Shown: positions 9,475-17,257 of the stretch, one piece after another | Numbering within the stretch: the first letter of the stretch is position 1 | Layout: every line of letters starts with the position of its first letter | Origin: CAZYQW01 sp964649825 | GTDB lineage: Bacteria > Planctomycetota > B15-G4 > JADJEK01 | Direction of reading: 5' to 3' | DNA: 64,000 nt | Assembly: GCA_964649825.1 (NCBI GenBank) | Contig: CAZYQW010000077.1 | Coordinates: 1 to 64,000, forward strand | The notes under the pieces: model-generated | Databases searched by the model: none | What the model was told of the DNA's origin: nothing | The model's input: only the letters and a program-made list of their open reading frames with translations | Translations under genes and position numbers: made by a program

Positions 9475-10002
9475 ATGGATACCCATCAGCTCACCGACCT
9501 CATCCGGCGGCACGCCCGGCTGATCCACAAGATCGCCTACGCCTACTGCCGCGACGCGACCGATCGCGAGGAGGTCGTGCAGGAGGTCGCGGTGCGCCTC
9601 TGGCGTTCTCGCGAGCAGTACGACGAACGTTACAAGGAGACGACGTGGGTCTATCGCATCGCCCTCAACGTGGCGATCTCGTTCTATCGCCGCGAACGCC
9701 GGCATCAGGAGCGACGGCGGCCGATCGACGTCCACGCGATCCAGATCGCGGCCGCGTCCGAGGTCGAGCCCGGCGAAGACGTCCAGCTCCTGCTCCGCTG
9801 CATCGACGACCTGGGTGCGCTCGACCGAGCGCTCGTCCTCCTCTACCTCGACGGGAGCGACCACGCGACGATCGCGGACGTGCTCGGGATCTCCGTGTCC
9901 AACGTGGGCACGAAGCTCTCGCGCATCAAGGACAGGCTGCGCGTCGCGCTCGAGCAGCGCACGCGAGCGAACGAAATGGAGGGTCCTCATGCAGCTCGAT
10001 GA
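9475..10002 (+). CDS. ECF-type RNA polymerase sigma factor
   Basis: The 175-aa product has two sigma-70 regions. Region 2 is at about residues 10-80 (IAYAYCRDATDREEVVQEVA for the core-binding and -10 recognition helices, then TTWVYRIALNVAISFYRRER). Region 4 is at about 105-160 (LDGSDHATIADVLGISVSNV for the -35-binding helix-turn-helix). Length is normal for ECF sigma factors. The stop at 10002 lies 14 bases inside the next gene, which encodes a membrane protein, so the two are translationally coupled and form a plausible sigma/anti-sigma pair. The promoters it controls are unknown. The divergent secreted gene starting at 9243 is an obvious candidate. Confidence 0.93.
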   Translation: MDTHQLTDLIRRHARLIHKIAYAYCRDATDREEVVQEVAVRLWRSREQYDERYKETTWVYRIALNVAISFYRRERRHQERRRPIDVHAIQIAAASEVEPGEDVQLLLRCIDDLGALDRALVLLYLDGSDHATIADVLGISVSNVGTKLSRIKDRLRVALEQRTRANEMEGPHAAR

Positions 10003-10669
10003 CCTGAAGGACGCGTGGGCCGCGCACGGCGCGATGCTGGAGCGGACCCTCGCCATCAACGAGCGGCTGCTGCGGGAGGTGATGCTGCGCAAGGTCCGCC
10101 TCGCGCTCGTTCCGTACGTGCTTTGGAGGGCGCTGGAGGTCGCGATCGGCGTCGCGACGCTGCTCGTCGTGATGCCGATCCTGGTCGCTCACGTCGCCGA
10201 GCCGCGCTACGTCGCCGTAGCCGGAGCGCTGGCCGTGTTCACCGCCGGGATCACCGCGCTGTGCGCGTACCTGCTGGTGAACAGCCTGCAGCTCGACTAC
10301 GGCGGGCCCGTGACGGCGATGCAGCGCGACGTCCAACGCATCAGGCTCGTGGAATACCGCGCGCTCAAATGGGCGGTGCTCGGAGGCGTCGTGGTCTGGC
10401 TCCCCGCCGCGCTGGTTCTGCTCGAGGGGCTGACCGGCGTCGACGTGATCGCCCGCGTCGATCTCCATTGGCTCGTCGGGAACCTGCTCGTCGGATTCGC
10501 CATCCTCGCGGTCGGCCAGGTGCTGTCGAGGAAGCACGTCGAGAGCCCCGATCTGAAGCCGTGGGCGCGGCGGCTGGTGGACGCCTTGTCGGGTCGGGGG
10601 CTGCGATCGGCGGTGGGCCATCTCGAGGAGCTCGCGACGTTCGAGCGCGAGGAGCCACCGTCGTCGTGA
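9989..10669 (+). CDS. Membrane protein, putative partner (anti-sigma-like) of the ECF factor
   Basis: The 226-aa product starts at the ATG at 9989, which is supported by the 14-base overlap with the sigma gene and by GGAGGGTCC just upstream. The N-terminus is a charged helix (MQLDDLKDAWAAHGAMLERT). Four hydrophobic segments follow, at about 50-70, 75-100, 125-150 and 160-180, and then a charged cytoplasmic tail (SRKHVESPDLKPWARRLVDA). It does not show the zinc-binding HxxxCxxC signature of ZAS anti-sigma factors. The anti-sigma role is inferred only from the overlap and topology. It could instead be a sensor or an unrelated integral membrane protein. Confidence 0.7.
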   Translation: MQLDDLKDAWAAHGAMLERTLAINERLLREVMLRKVRLALVPYVLWRALEVAIGVATLLVVMPILVAHVAEPRYVAVAGALAVFTAGITALCAYLLVNSLQLDYGGPVTAMQRDVQRIRLVEYRALKWAVLGGVVVWLPAALVLLEGLTGVDVIARVDLHWLVGNLLVGFAILAVGQVLSRKHVESPDLKPWARRLVDALSGRGLRSAVGHLEELATFEREEPPSS

Positions 10670-10695
10670 GGGCGATCGGTCGCGCGCGAACGCCG

Positions 10696-11994
10696 TCACT
10701 GCACGACGAGCGTCACCGCGTTCGAGGTGTGGAGGATCGTGCTTTGACCCAGCACGAGCTGGAGCGTGATCTCCACCGGGACGTTCACCTGCGTCGGAAT
10801 CACGAGCGGCCCCTGCCCGAAGAAGAGCACGATCGGCGGACCGCCCGGGCAGCCGGGTCCGAAGCTGCCGAAGGACAGGTACCCCGTGTTCGGCACGGCC
10901 AGCTCGTTGCACACGCACGGCCGGCCCGGAGTCGCGAGGCAGATCCAGCCGTTCGTGGGATTCAGCGGGCGGATCTCGAACAAGAACGGCTGGCCGACGT
11001 TCATCGGAACCACGTGCGGGACGTTGCCGCCGTACCCGTCGATGAGGATGGAGTCCCACGGGAACGCCTTGGCGGGTACGAGCTGGCTCCCGTCGCACGC
11101 GTGGAAGCGCACCGGATCGGTGATCCGGACCCCGTCGAGCTCGTCCGACGCAGCGTCGAGGGTGAGCGTCAGCGGCGCCACGTACGGCGTCAGGGGCGGC
11201 GCGCCGGAGAAGCGCAGGAGACCCGCGGCGGCGACGCCCGCGAACGGCCCGGCGAGCGAACTCGGCGAGCCCTTCGTGAGCGAGAGAACGACGTCGCCGG
11301 CGACGTCGGAGACCGCGAGCGCGTCGACGTCGTCGCCGGAAGCCAGCCCGAGGGACGCCTCCGAGAGGTAGACGGCGTACGTGCCGTTTCCCATGGACGT
11401 GAGGACGTCGGCCGCGGACACGCCGAGCATCGTCGCCGTCACGGCGTCGACCGAGAAGTAGACGGGCCAGCGCTGGCGCTCCAACCAGGCGAGCGCGTCG
11501 AGATCGGTCTCGGTCGCGCCGTTCGTCGAGCGTGCGGTGACGGCAAGTGCGTCCGACGCGTGGTAGTAGGTCAACCCTCCGCTGTCCCATTGCAGCCCGA
11601 ACGTGTCGGACGCCGCACCGTTGCCGCCGGGCGTCGCTTGAGCCGCGACGATCGAGCCGGGGATCCCGAGCGACGCGCGATCGACGGTGTACTCGATGAA
11701 CACGGTACGACAGCCGACCGGCGGCAGCGGCGGCAGGATGTCCGAGCCATCCGAGAACGCGTCGATGTTCGCGCTGAGCGGCAACCCCATCTCGACCGCG
11801 GACCACTGTACGCCTCCGCCGCCGATCTGGTTCGAGTTGACCACGACGATGTCGGCGGTCGAGTACGTCGCCGCCTCCGGCGAGCTCGCGTCGTACGACT
11901 CGGTCTCCGCCTGGCGATTCACTTGTTGGGCGGACGCCACCGCCACGACGAGGAAGAACGACGCGCCGAACGAAACGGGCTGCTGCATGCTCAT
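10696..11994 (-). CDS. Secreted beta-rich protein of unknown function
   Basis: The 432-aa product starts with a signal peptide (MSMQQPVSFGASFFLVVAVA, then SAQQ). The body is Gly/Ala/Asp-rich and beta-strand rich. It includes DIVVVNSNQIGGGGVQWSAV, a stretch typical of planctomycete secreted proteins, and two closely spaced cysteines in RPCVCNELAVPN. The C-terminus (FGQGPLVIPTQVNVPVEITL followed by a tail ending TSNAVTLVVQ) ends like the secreted planctomycete proteins carrying a terminal beta module, though it is shorter than the copies at 8074 and 62668. No enzyme motif is seen. It stands alone on the minus strand, convergent with the sigma/anti-sigma pair. Confidence 0.7.
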   Translation of the reverse strand: MSMQQPVSFGASFFLVVAVASAQQVNRQAETESYDASSPEAATYSTADIVVVNSNQIGGGGVQWSAVEMGLPLSANIDAFSDGSDILPPLPPVGCRTVFIEYTVDRASLGIPGSIVAAQATPGGNGAASDTFGLQWDSGGLTYYHASDALAVTARSTNGATETDLDALAWLERQRWPVYFSVDAVTATMLGVSAADVLTSMGNGTYAVYLSEASLGLASGDDVDALAVSDVAGDVVLSLTKGSPSSLAGPFAGVAAAGLLRFSGAPPLTPYVAPLTLTLDAASDELDGVRITDPVRFHACDGSQLVPAKAFPWDSILIDGYGGNVPHVVPMNVGQPFLFEIRPLNPTNGWICLATPGRPCVCNELAVPNTGYLSFGSFGPGCPGGPPIVLFFGQGPLVIPTQVNVPVEITLQLVLGQSTILHTSNAVTLVVQ

Positions 11995-12317
11995 CGGTCA
12001 CCTCCGCTTGGAACGGCCTCCAGGGTCGCATCCCGCCGCGTGCGCGGCGAAGGGTTTCTGCGGATGATCCCGACGATCCTCCCGAACGATTCCCGCCCGT
12101 CCCGCGTCTGGCGGGTGCTCGTCGCCGATCCCGGCGTCGTTCGTCGTCGAGAACCCACCCGGGTCGATCTCTTCCTCGCTCCTGGATCTCGACGACGATC
12201 ACTCCCCCAGGGAAGCTCGCTCCAAAGCTTGCAACCGGTGTGTCGGTCCAAGTTATGGGGTTGCGCTCCCAAGCCGCTCCGTTTCTCGCCGGACGGGCGG
12301 GAATCGTCCGGGATCCT
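11995..12317. other. Intergenic stretch between two minus-strand genes
   Basis: These 323 bases hold no ORF with protein character. The stretch is the 5' flank of the secreted protein gene starting at 11994 and the 3' flank of the kinase gene ending at 12318. I see no clear promoter or hairpin. Confidence 0.5.
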
Positions 12318-14756
12318 TCACCGGACGTCACGCGCGGTGCGGAATCCGACGTCCGGCGACACCTCGTCCGCGCCGAGCGGGGCGCGGAGCGCCAGCCGCG
12401 CGTGGATCGCGAGCCGGAGGAACGAACCGCCTTTGATGAGGCGGCGCGCGTCCTCGGATTCCCCAGGCGGCGGGGCTCCGTCCCCGGCGCTCAAGCGCGC
12501 CGGCCGGAAGACGTAGAGGTCGCGGCACCACTCGAACACGTTGCCGTGGACGTCGTGGAACCCGTACCCGTTGGGAGCGCCCCAGCCGGCCGGCGCGGTG
12601 CGCTTGAACGGGTCGGGCTCTTCCATGGGTTGGCTCGACGACGCGGCGTCCTGCATCTCGCGACCGTAGAAGTTCGCGGCCGCTCGCGCGCAGGTCGTGT
12701 CGCATCCGAACGTCCACGGCGTCGCCATGCCGGCCCGGGCCGCCGCTTCCCACTGCGCCTCGGTCGGAATCTCGAGGTCCAGCCGAGCCGCCATCCGCTC
12801 GGCGGCGTGGAACGACACCGTCTCCACCGGGTTGGTCCAGCCGACGTCGGCTTCGCCATGCAGATCGTAGCCGGCCGGATACGTCGACGGATTCTCCGCG
12901 TTCATGGCGAGCAGCCACTGGGCCTGCGTCGTCTCGAACTTCGAAAGGAAGTAGGGCGCGAGGTCGGCTTCACGAGGCACCTCGTTCGCGTTCGACATGC
13001 CCGCGTCCCGCTCGACGGCCGTCAGGCCGAGCGTGACCCGCGCGCCGGGAACGAGCACGAGGACGATCCCGGAAGTCGGTTCCAGCGAGACTCGACCCGT
13101 CGATGCGTCGCGCGGCGGCCGGCTTCCGCTCTCGACGTGCCAGAACTCCCACAACCCTTGCTCGTTCTCGCCGAGCGGAACGATTCCGATCTGCGGGTCG
13201 AGGTCGAGGCCGTGGTACGTCGCCGACGCGAGCACTGCGGCTCGGCACCCGCGCCACGCTTCCGCGTGGTCGTCGATCGAGCGCGCGCGCAAGGAACGAG
13301 CTCGTGCCACCCGGTCTTCGACGCCGGCGATGCGATCGTGGAGGACGTCGAGCCGATGCACGAGATCGCTCAGCGTGCCGCGGAGCGAACCGTCGTCCCG
13401 GTCGAGCTCGGCCAGCTCGCGTCGATACTCGTCCCGGCGGCCGACTCGCTCGCGAGCGTCCGTCAACCAGGCGTCGCCGCGCGGCACGAGCTCCGGGGCG
13501 ACCGGCCACAGCGCGTGGCTCTCTTGCGCGGCCAGCTCCTCGGCGCGCAGGTAGTCGTCGAGGCGCAGCAAGCCGGCCCTCGCGACGCCGGTTTGTCGGG
13601 CGAACCACCCGACCGCGGCGGCCGCGATGAAGAAGACGAGCAACGCGATCGCCGCCGCGGGATTCCGCTCCGCGAATCGGCGCGCGCGCAGCCACGGACC
13701 GGCCGGACGCGCGAGGATCGGCTCGCGCGCCACGACGCGACGCAGCTCTTCGGCCAGGATCCAGGCCGTCTGGTACCGACGTTCGCGGTCCTTCTCGAGG
13801 GCGGTCGCCACGATCACGTCGAGGTCGCGCGGCACGGCGTGATCGAGGCGGCTCGGTCGAAGCGGCTCGTCGGTGCGAATCCGCGCGAGCACCCCCTCGA
13901 CCGTCGGCGCGGCGAACGGGCGCACGCCGGTCAGGCACTCGTAGAGGATGCAACCGAGCGCCCAGACGTCGGCGCGACGATCGATCCCGCGGCTCGACGT
14001 GACCTGCTCCGGCGCCATCGTGTCGGGCGTGCCGAACACCTCGCCCGACAGGGTGAGCGACACGGCGGCCGAGTCGTCGCGCGCGAGGCCGAAGTCGAGC
14101 AGTACGGGGTGGCCGTCGTCGTCGGACACGATCACGTTTCCTGGCTTGACGTCGCGGTGCACGATGCCGGCCTCGTGGGCGACGTCGAGCGCCATCGCGA
14201 GTTCACGGACGAGGTTCGCGATGACGTCGATGCATGCGCGCCGGCTCGCGTCGCGGTCGAGCCGCAGCGGCCCGTCGCTGTCGCGAATGCATGCGGCGAG
14301 ACTCCGGCCGCGGACGAGGCGCATCGCGATCCAGTCCTGCTCGTCGTCCCGCCCGGTCTCGTAGACGGTGCAGAGGCCGGGGTGGTCGAGCCGCGACGCG
14401 ATCTCCGCCTCGCGCATGAATCGGACCCGCGCGTCGTCGCCGTGCCACCGCCCCGGGTGGAGGAGCTTGAGGGCCACGCGACGCGAGAGAGTTCGGTGCT
14501 CGGCGACCCACACGACGCCCTGTCCGCCGCGTCCGATCTCCTCGATCAGACGATACGGCCCGATCGTCCGCTCCTTGGCGTCGGGGCACGCTCGGCGCTC
14601 GGCGTCCACGAACTCGAGGTAATGACGCGCGATCCGCTCCGCGTCGCCGCGATGGCGGTCGAGGTATTCGGCAAGCGGCCGAACCGTCCCCGCCGCGCGA
14701 TCGGCCAAGAAGTCGGCCAGGAAATCAATGAGGACGAGGTCGTCCGCGGCATCCAT
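12318..14756 (-). CDS. Transmembrane Ser/Thr protein kinase with C-terminal SUMF1 (formylglycine-generating-like) domain
   Basis: The product is 812 aa when started at the ATG at 14756. A second ATG at 14765 would add three residues. The kinase domain covers about residues 67-345: Gly loop GRGGQG (75-80), catalytic lysine in VALK (97), HRDVKPGN (200-207), DFG (221-223) and APEQ (249-251), all intact. A single membrane segment at about 366-386 (AAIALLVFFIAAAAVGWFAR) is followed by a charged coiled-coil-like linker. From about 570 to the end is a SUMF1 domain with the usual landmarks (ETTQAQW, PVETVSFHAA, GNVFEWCRDLY, GGSF, VGFRTAR). This Hanks kinase plus SUMF1 architecture is typical of Planctomycetota, where the outer domain is thought to sense signals. 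It is transcribed divergently from an ECF sigma factor only 22 bases away. Confidence 0.93.
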   Translation of the reverse strand: MDAADDLVLIDFLADFLADRAAGTVRPLAEYLDRHRGDAERIARHYLEFVDAERRACPDAKERTIGPYRLIEEIGRGGQGVVWVAEHRTLSRRVALKLLHPGRWHGDDARVRFMREAEIASRLDHPGLCTVYETGRDDEQDWIAMRLVRGRSLAACIRDSDGPLRLDRDASRRACIDVIANLVRELAMALDVAHEAGIVHRDVKPGNVIVSDDDGHPVLLDFGLARDDSAAVSLTLSGEVFGTPDTMAPEQVTSSRGIDRRADVWALGCILYECLTGVRPFAAPTVEGVLARIRTDEPLRPSRLDHAVPRDLDVIVATALEKDRERRYQTAWILAEELRRVVAREPILARPAGPWLRARRFAERNPAAAIALLVFFIAAAAVGWFARQTGVARAGLLRLDDYLRAEELAAQESHALWPVAPELVPRGDAWLTDARERVGRRDEYRRELAELDRDDGSLRGTLSDLVHRLDVLHDRIAGVEDRVARARSLRARSIDDHAEAWRGCRAAVLASATYHGLDLDPQIGIVPLGENEQGLWEFWHVESGSRPPRDASTGRVSLEPTSGIVLVLVPGARVTLGLTAVERDAGMSNANEVPREADLAPYFLSKFETTQAQWLLAMNAENPSTYPAGYDLHGEADVGWTNPVETVSFHAAERMAARLDLEIPTEAQWEAAARAGMATPWTFGCDTTCARAAANFYGREMQDAASSSQPMEEPDPFKRTAPAGWGAPNGYGFHDVHGNVFEWCRDLYVFRPARLSAGDGAPPPGESEDARRLIKGGSFLRLAIHARLALRAPLGADEVSPDVGFRTARDVR

Positions 14757-14778
14757 GGCGCGCATATGATACGGAGCG

Positions 14779-15390
14779 ATGGACGGACCCGAGGCGGAAG
14801 ACACGCGCGACCTGGTTCGGCGCGTAGAGGTCGACGGCGTCGCGAGCCGACGGTTCGCGGAGCTGTGGGAACGCGTGGCGCCGGCGCTCCACGCGTGGGC
14901 GTCGTTGCGCATCACCGCGGCGCTCCGGCCGCGGCTCGACCCCGACGACCTCGTGCAGGAGGTCTGCTGCCGTGCGTTCCTCGGCTTCTGCAACTACGAT
15001 CCGGAACGGTCGCGTTTCCGCTCGTGGTTGTTCGGCATCGCGAGCCACGTCCTGAAGTCGGCGCTCGTCGAGCTCGGCCGCAACCCGTCGCTCACGCGCG
15101 CCGCCGCGGTGGACGAGAGCACCCGTTTCCTCGACCGGGTCCCGGACCGCGCAACCGCGGTCTCGCGTCGGATCGCCGCGGACGACGCGTTCCGTGCGTT
15201 CCTCGCGCTGGCTCGAGACCTGGACGAAGAGGAGCGGCGGCTCCTCCTCCACCGCGGCCTCGAGGGGCTCTCGCACGCCGACGTCGCGGCTCGGATCGGT
15301 GTAACGTCGGCCGCCGCGCGGAAGCGTTGGGAACGCCTTCGAGAACGGCTCGCGGGTCTCGCGATCGCCTGCGACTGGCTGGCGCCGTAG
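14779..15390 (+). CDS. ECF sigma factor linked to a Ser/Thr kinase
   Basis: The 203-aa product has sigma region 2 at about residues 30-95 (LDPDDLVQEVCCRAFLGFCN, then FRSWLFGIASHVLKSALVEL) and region 4 at about 130-190 (LEGLSHADVAARIGVTSAAA). The ATG at 14779 has a CGGAG ribosome site. The divergent gene is a Hanks-type kinase with a SUMF1 domain. In Planctomycetota, ECF sigma factors paired with Ser/Thr kinases are a known arrangement in which phosphorylation is thought to replace an anti-sigma factor. That mechanism is inferred here. No anti-sigma gene is adjacent. A terminator hairpin follows immediately. Confidence 0.92.
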   Translation: MDGPEAEDTRDLVRRVEVDGVASRRFAELWERVAPALHAWASLRITAALRPRLDPDDLVQEVCCRAFLGFCNYDPERSRFRSWLFGIASHVLKSALVELGRNPSLTRAAAVDESTRFLDRVPDRATAVSRRIAADDAFRAFLALARDLDEEERRLLLHRGLEGLSHADVAARIGVTSAAARKRWERLRERLAGLAIACDWLAP

Positions 15391-15393
15391 CCG

Positions 15394-15435
15394 AAGCTAC
15401 ACGGGCGGCAGCGCGAAGGAAGAATGTAGCTTTTT
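15394..15435 (+). terminator. Rho-independent terminator of the ECF sigma gene
   Basis: An 8-bp inverted repeat, AAGCTACA (15394-15401) and TGTAGCTT (15425-15432), with a 23-base loop, runs into a T-tract (ctttttccc). It begins three bases after the sigma factor stop codon. Confidence 0.7.
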
Positions 15436-15784
15436 CCCAATCGCGGTAGGGCGCCTACCTAAGGGAGGATGCATCGCGTCCGACCGAGGGCGCGGTCACA
15501 CGTGTCGGGGAACCCAAGTCCAATCGAGCCGGGCTTCTTCCTCCCGGCCCGGCGGCGAGTCCATCGGTCGCGCCCACCGTGTCTCGCTGCCGCACGGGCC
15601 GGGCGACATCGGCCCGAATCGGGCCAGTTTGTCGTGCCCCGCCCGCGGCATGCTTCTTGTTAAGACGCAGGGTCGAACGTGAGAACCCGTGGGTGCATGT
15701 GATCGGCACCTCGACACGGAACTTTCGACGACACGCCGGGGCGGACCCCAACTCCCGGCCACCACTTCGACTCGACGGAGAACG
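15436..15784. other. Leader region upstream of the opgG operon
   Basis: These 349 bases hold no convincing gene. The small ORF from an ATG at 15469 is Arg/Pro-rich and looks random. The stretch should contain the promoter of the opgG-opgH-sulfotransferase operon. I do not see a motif strong enough to place it. The ATG at 15785 is preceded by a purine-rich cgacggagaacg. Confidence 0.5.
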
Positions 15785-17257
15785 ATGATTGCCTTCTTGT
15801 GCCTCATTCTCGGCGTCATGCTCGACGCGGATCGATCGTTCGAGGCGGCGAAGACGCGCGCGCGCGAGCTCGCGTCGCAGGACTTCCAAGCGCCCGTCCG
15901 GGAGCTGCCCGAGTTTCTCGAGACGCTCTCGTACGACGACTATCGGAAGATCCGTTTCCGCAACGACCGGCACGTCTGGCGCGACGAGAGCGACGTCCGA
16001 TTTCGGCTCGCGTGGCACCACACGGGCTCGCTGTTCCTGATGCCGGTCACGATCCACCTGGTCGAAGGCGAGGAGATCCACGACGTCGCCTACGATCCGA
16101 CCACGTTCGACTTCGGCGACCTGACGCCGCCCGCGCTCGGCCCATCGGTCGGACTGGCCGGCATGAGCATCACGTACCCGTTGAATCGGCCGGATCACTT
16201 CGACGAGATCATGTCGTTCCTCGGAGCGAGCTACTTCCGAGTCGTCGGCGCCGGCGAGGTCTACGGGCTCTCCGCCCGCGGGCTCGCCATCGATACCGCC
16301 ACCGAGTCGGGCGAGGAGTTTCCGCGGTTCTCCGAGCTCTGGATCGAGAAGCCCGTACCGGGAGCATCGCGCATCCGCGTCGTCGCGTTGCTCGAGAGTC
16401 GGCGCGTGACCGGCGCCTACCGGTTCTCGATCGAGCCCGGCACCGAGACATCGATCGCCGTCGAGGCGATCCTGTTCTCTCGTGGCGAGGTCGCGAAGCT
16501 CGGCGTCGCCCCGCTCGCGAGCATGTTCTACTTCGGCGAGAATCGCGATCAGTGGCGCGCCGACTTCCGTCCCGAGGTGCACGACTCCGACGGCCTCCTG
16601 ATCGCGAGCGCGAACGGAGTGACGTGGAGGCCGCTCCAGAACCCCACGGCGTCGCACCGCGTGAGCCGGTTCCCGGTCCGAGGTCCTTGGGGGTTCGGTC
16701 TCCTTCAACGCGATCGAGACCCAGATCACTACTGCGACCTCGAGAGCCGGTACCACCTGCGCCCGAGCCTTTGGATCGAGCCCGAACGCGGCTTCGACGG
16801 CGGCGCGGTCGAGCTGATCGAGATTCCCACCCCGGTCGAGTGGAACGACAACATCGTCGCCTACTTCGTCCCGGAGGGTGGGTTCGGCCCGGGCAAGCCG
16901 CTCGAGCTGCGCTATCGCCTGCGGGCGGTCGACGAGGCCGCACTCTTTCCCGGCCTGCTGCGGGCGGCCGCGACGCGGATCGATCCGGGAGACGGGAAGA
17001 ACCCCATCCTGTTCGTCGTCGAGTTCGACTCGGGGTCGGTTCCGTTCGCCGCGGAGGGCGACGTCCGCCCGAGCGTGACGGCCTCCCGCGGCGAAGTGCG
17101 TGACCTTCGTCTGGAGCGGACGCTCAGGCGTGACGGCTGGCGGGTCTCCTTCCGCCTCGCCGCGGACGGCAGCGAGCCGATCGTCCTCGAGCTCGTCCTC
17201 CAACACGGAGAGCGCGTCGTCAGCGAGCGGTGGAGCTACACGTGGGTGCGGCCATGA
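15785..17257 (+). CDS. opgG: Periplasmic glucan biosynthesis protein G (MdoG/OpgG family)
   Basis: The product is 490 aa when started at the ATG at 15785, which gives a short hydrophobic N-terminus (MIAFLCLILGVMLDADRSFE). An upstream in-frame ATG gives a non-signal leader. OpgG-family motifs are present along the length: YDDYRKIRFR, WHHTGSLFLMPVTIHL, FLGASYFRVVGAGEVYGLSA, GLAIDTA, FPRFSELWIEKP, SMFYFGENR, FRPEVHDSDGLLI and NPTASHRVSRF. OpgG acts in the periplasm on the beta-glucan backbone made by OpgH in the synthesis of osmoregulated periplasmic glucans. The stop overlaps the opgH start (ATGA at 17254-17257), so the two are coupled. Confidence 0.93.
   Translation: MIAFLCLILGVMLDADRSFEAAKTRARELASQDFQAPVRELPEFLETLSYDDYRKIRFRNDRHVWRDESDVRFRLAWHHTGSLFLMPVTIHLVEGEEIHDVAYDPTTFDFGDLTPPALGPSVGLAGMSITYPLNRPDHFDEIMSFLGASYFRVVGAGEVYGLSARGLAIDTATESGEEFPRFSELWIEKPVPGASRIRVVALLESRRVTGAYRFSIEPGTETSIAVEAILFSRGEVAKLGVAPLASMFYFGENRDQWRADFRPEVHDSDGLLIASANGVTWRPLQNPTASHRVSRFPVRGPWGFGLLQRDRDPDHYCDLESRYHLRPSLWIEPERGFDGGAVELIEIPTPVEWNDNIVAYFVPEGGFGPGKPLELRYRLRAVDEAALFPGLLRAAATRIDPGDGKNPILFVVEFDSGSVPFAAEGDVRPSVTASRGEVRDLRLERTLRRDGWRVSFRLAADGSEPIVLELVLQHGERVVSERWSYTWVRP

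Noticed and set aside
12240..15449. Very long open frame on the plus strand opposite the kinase gene
   Set aside because: It is an antisense shadow typical of high-GC genes. The product is Arg/Val/Glu-rich without domains, while the minus strand carries a full kinase-SUMF1 protein with all motifs.
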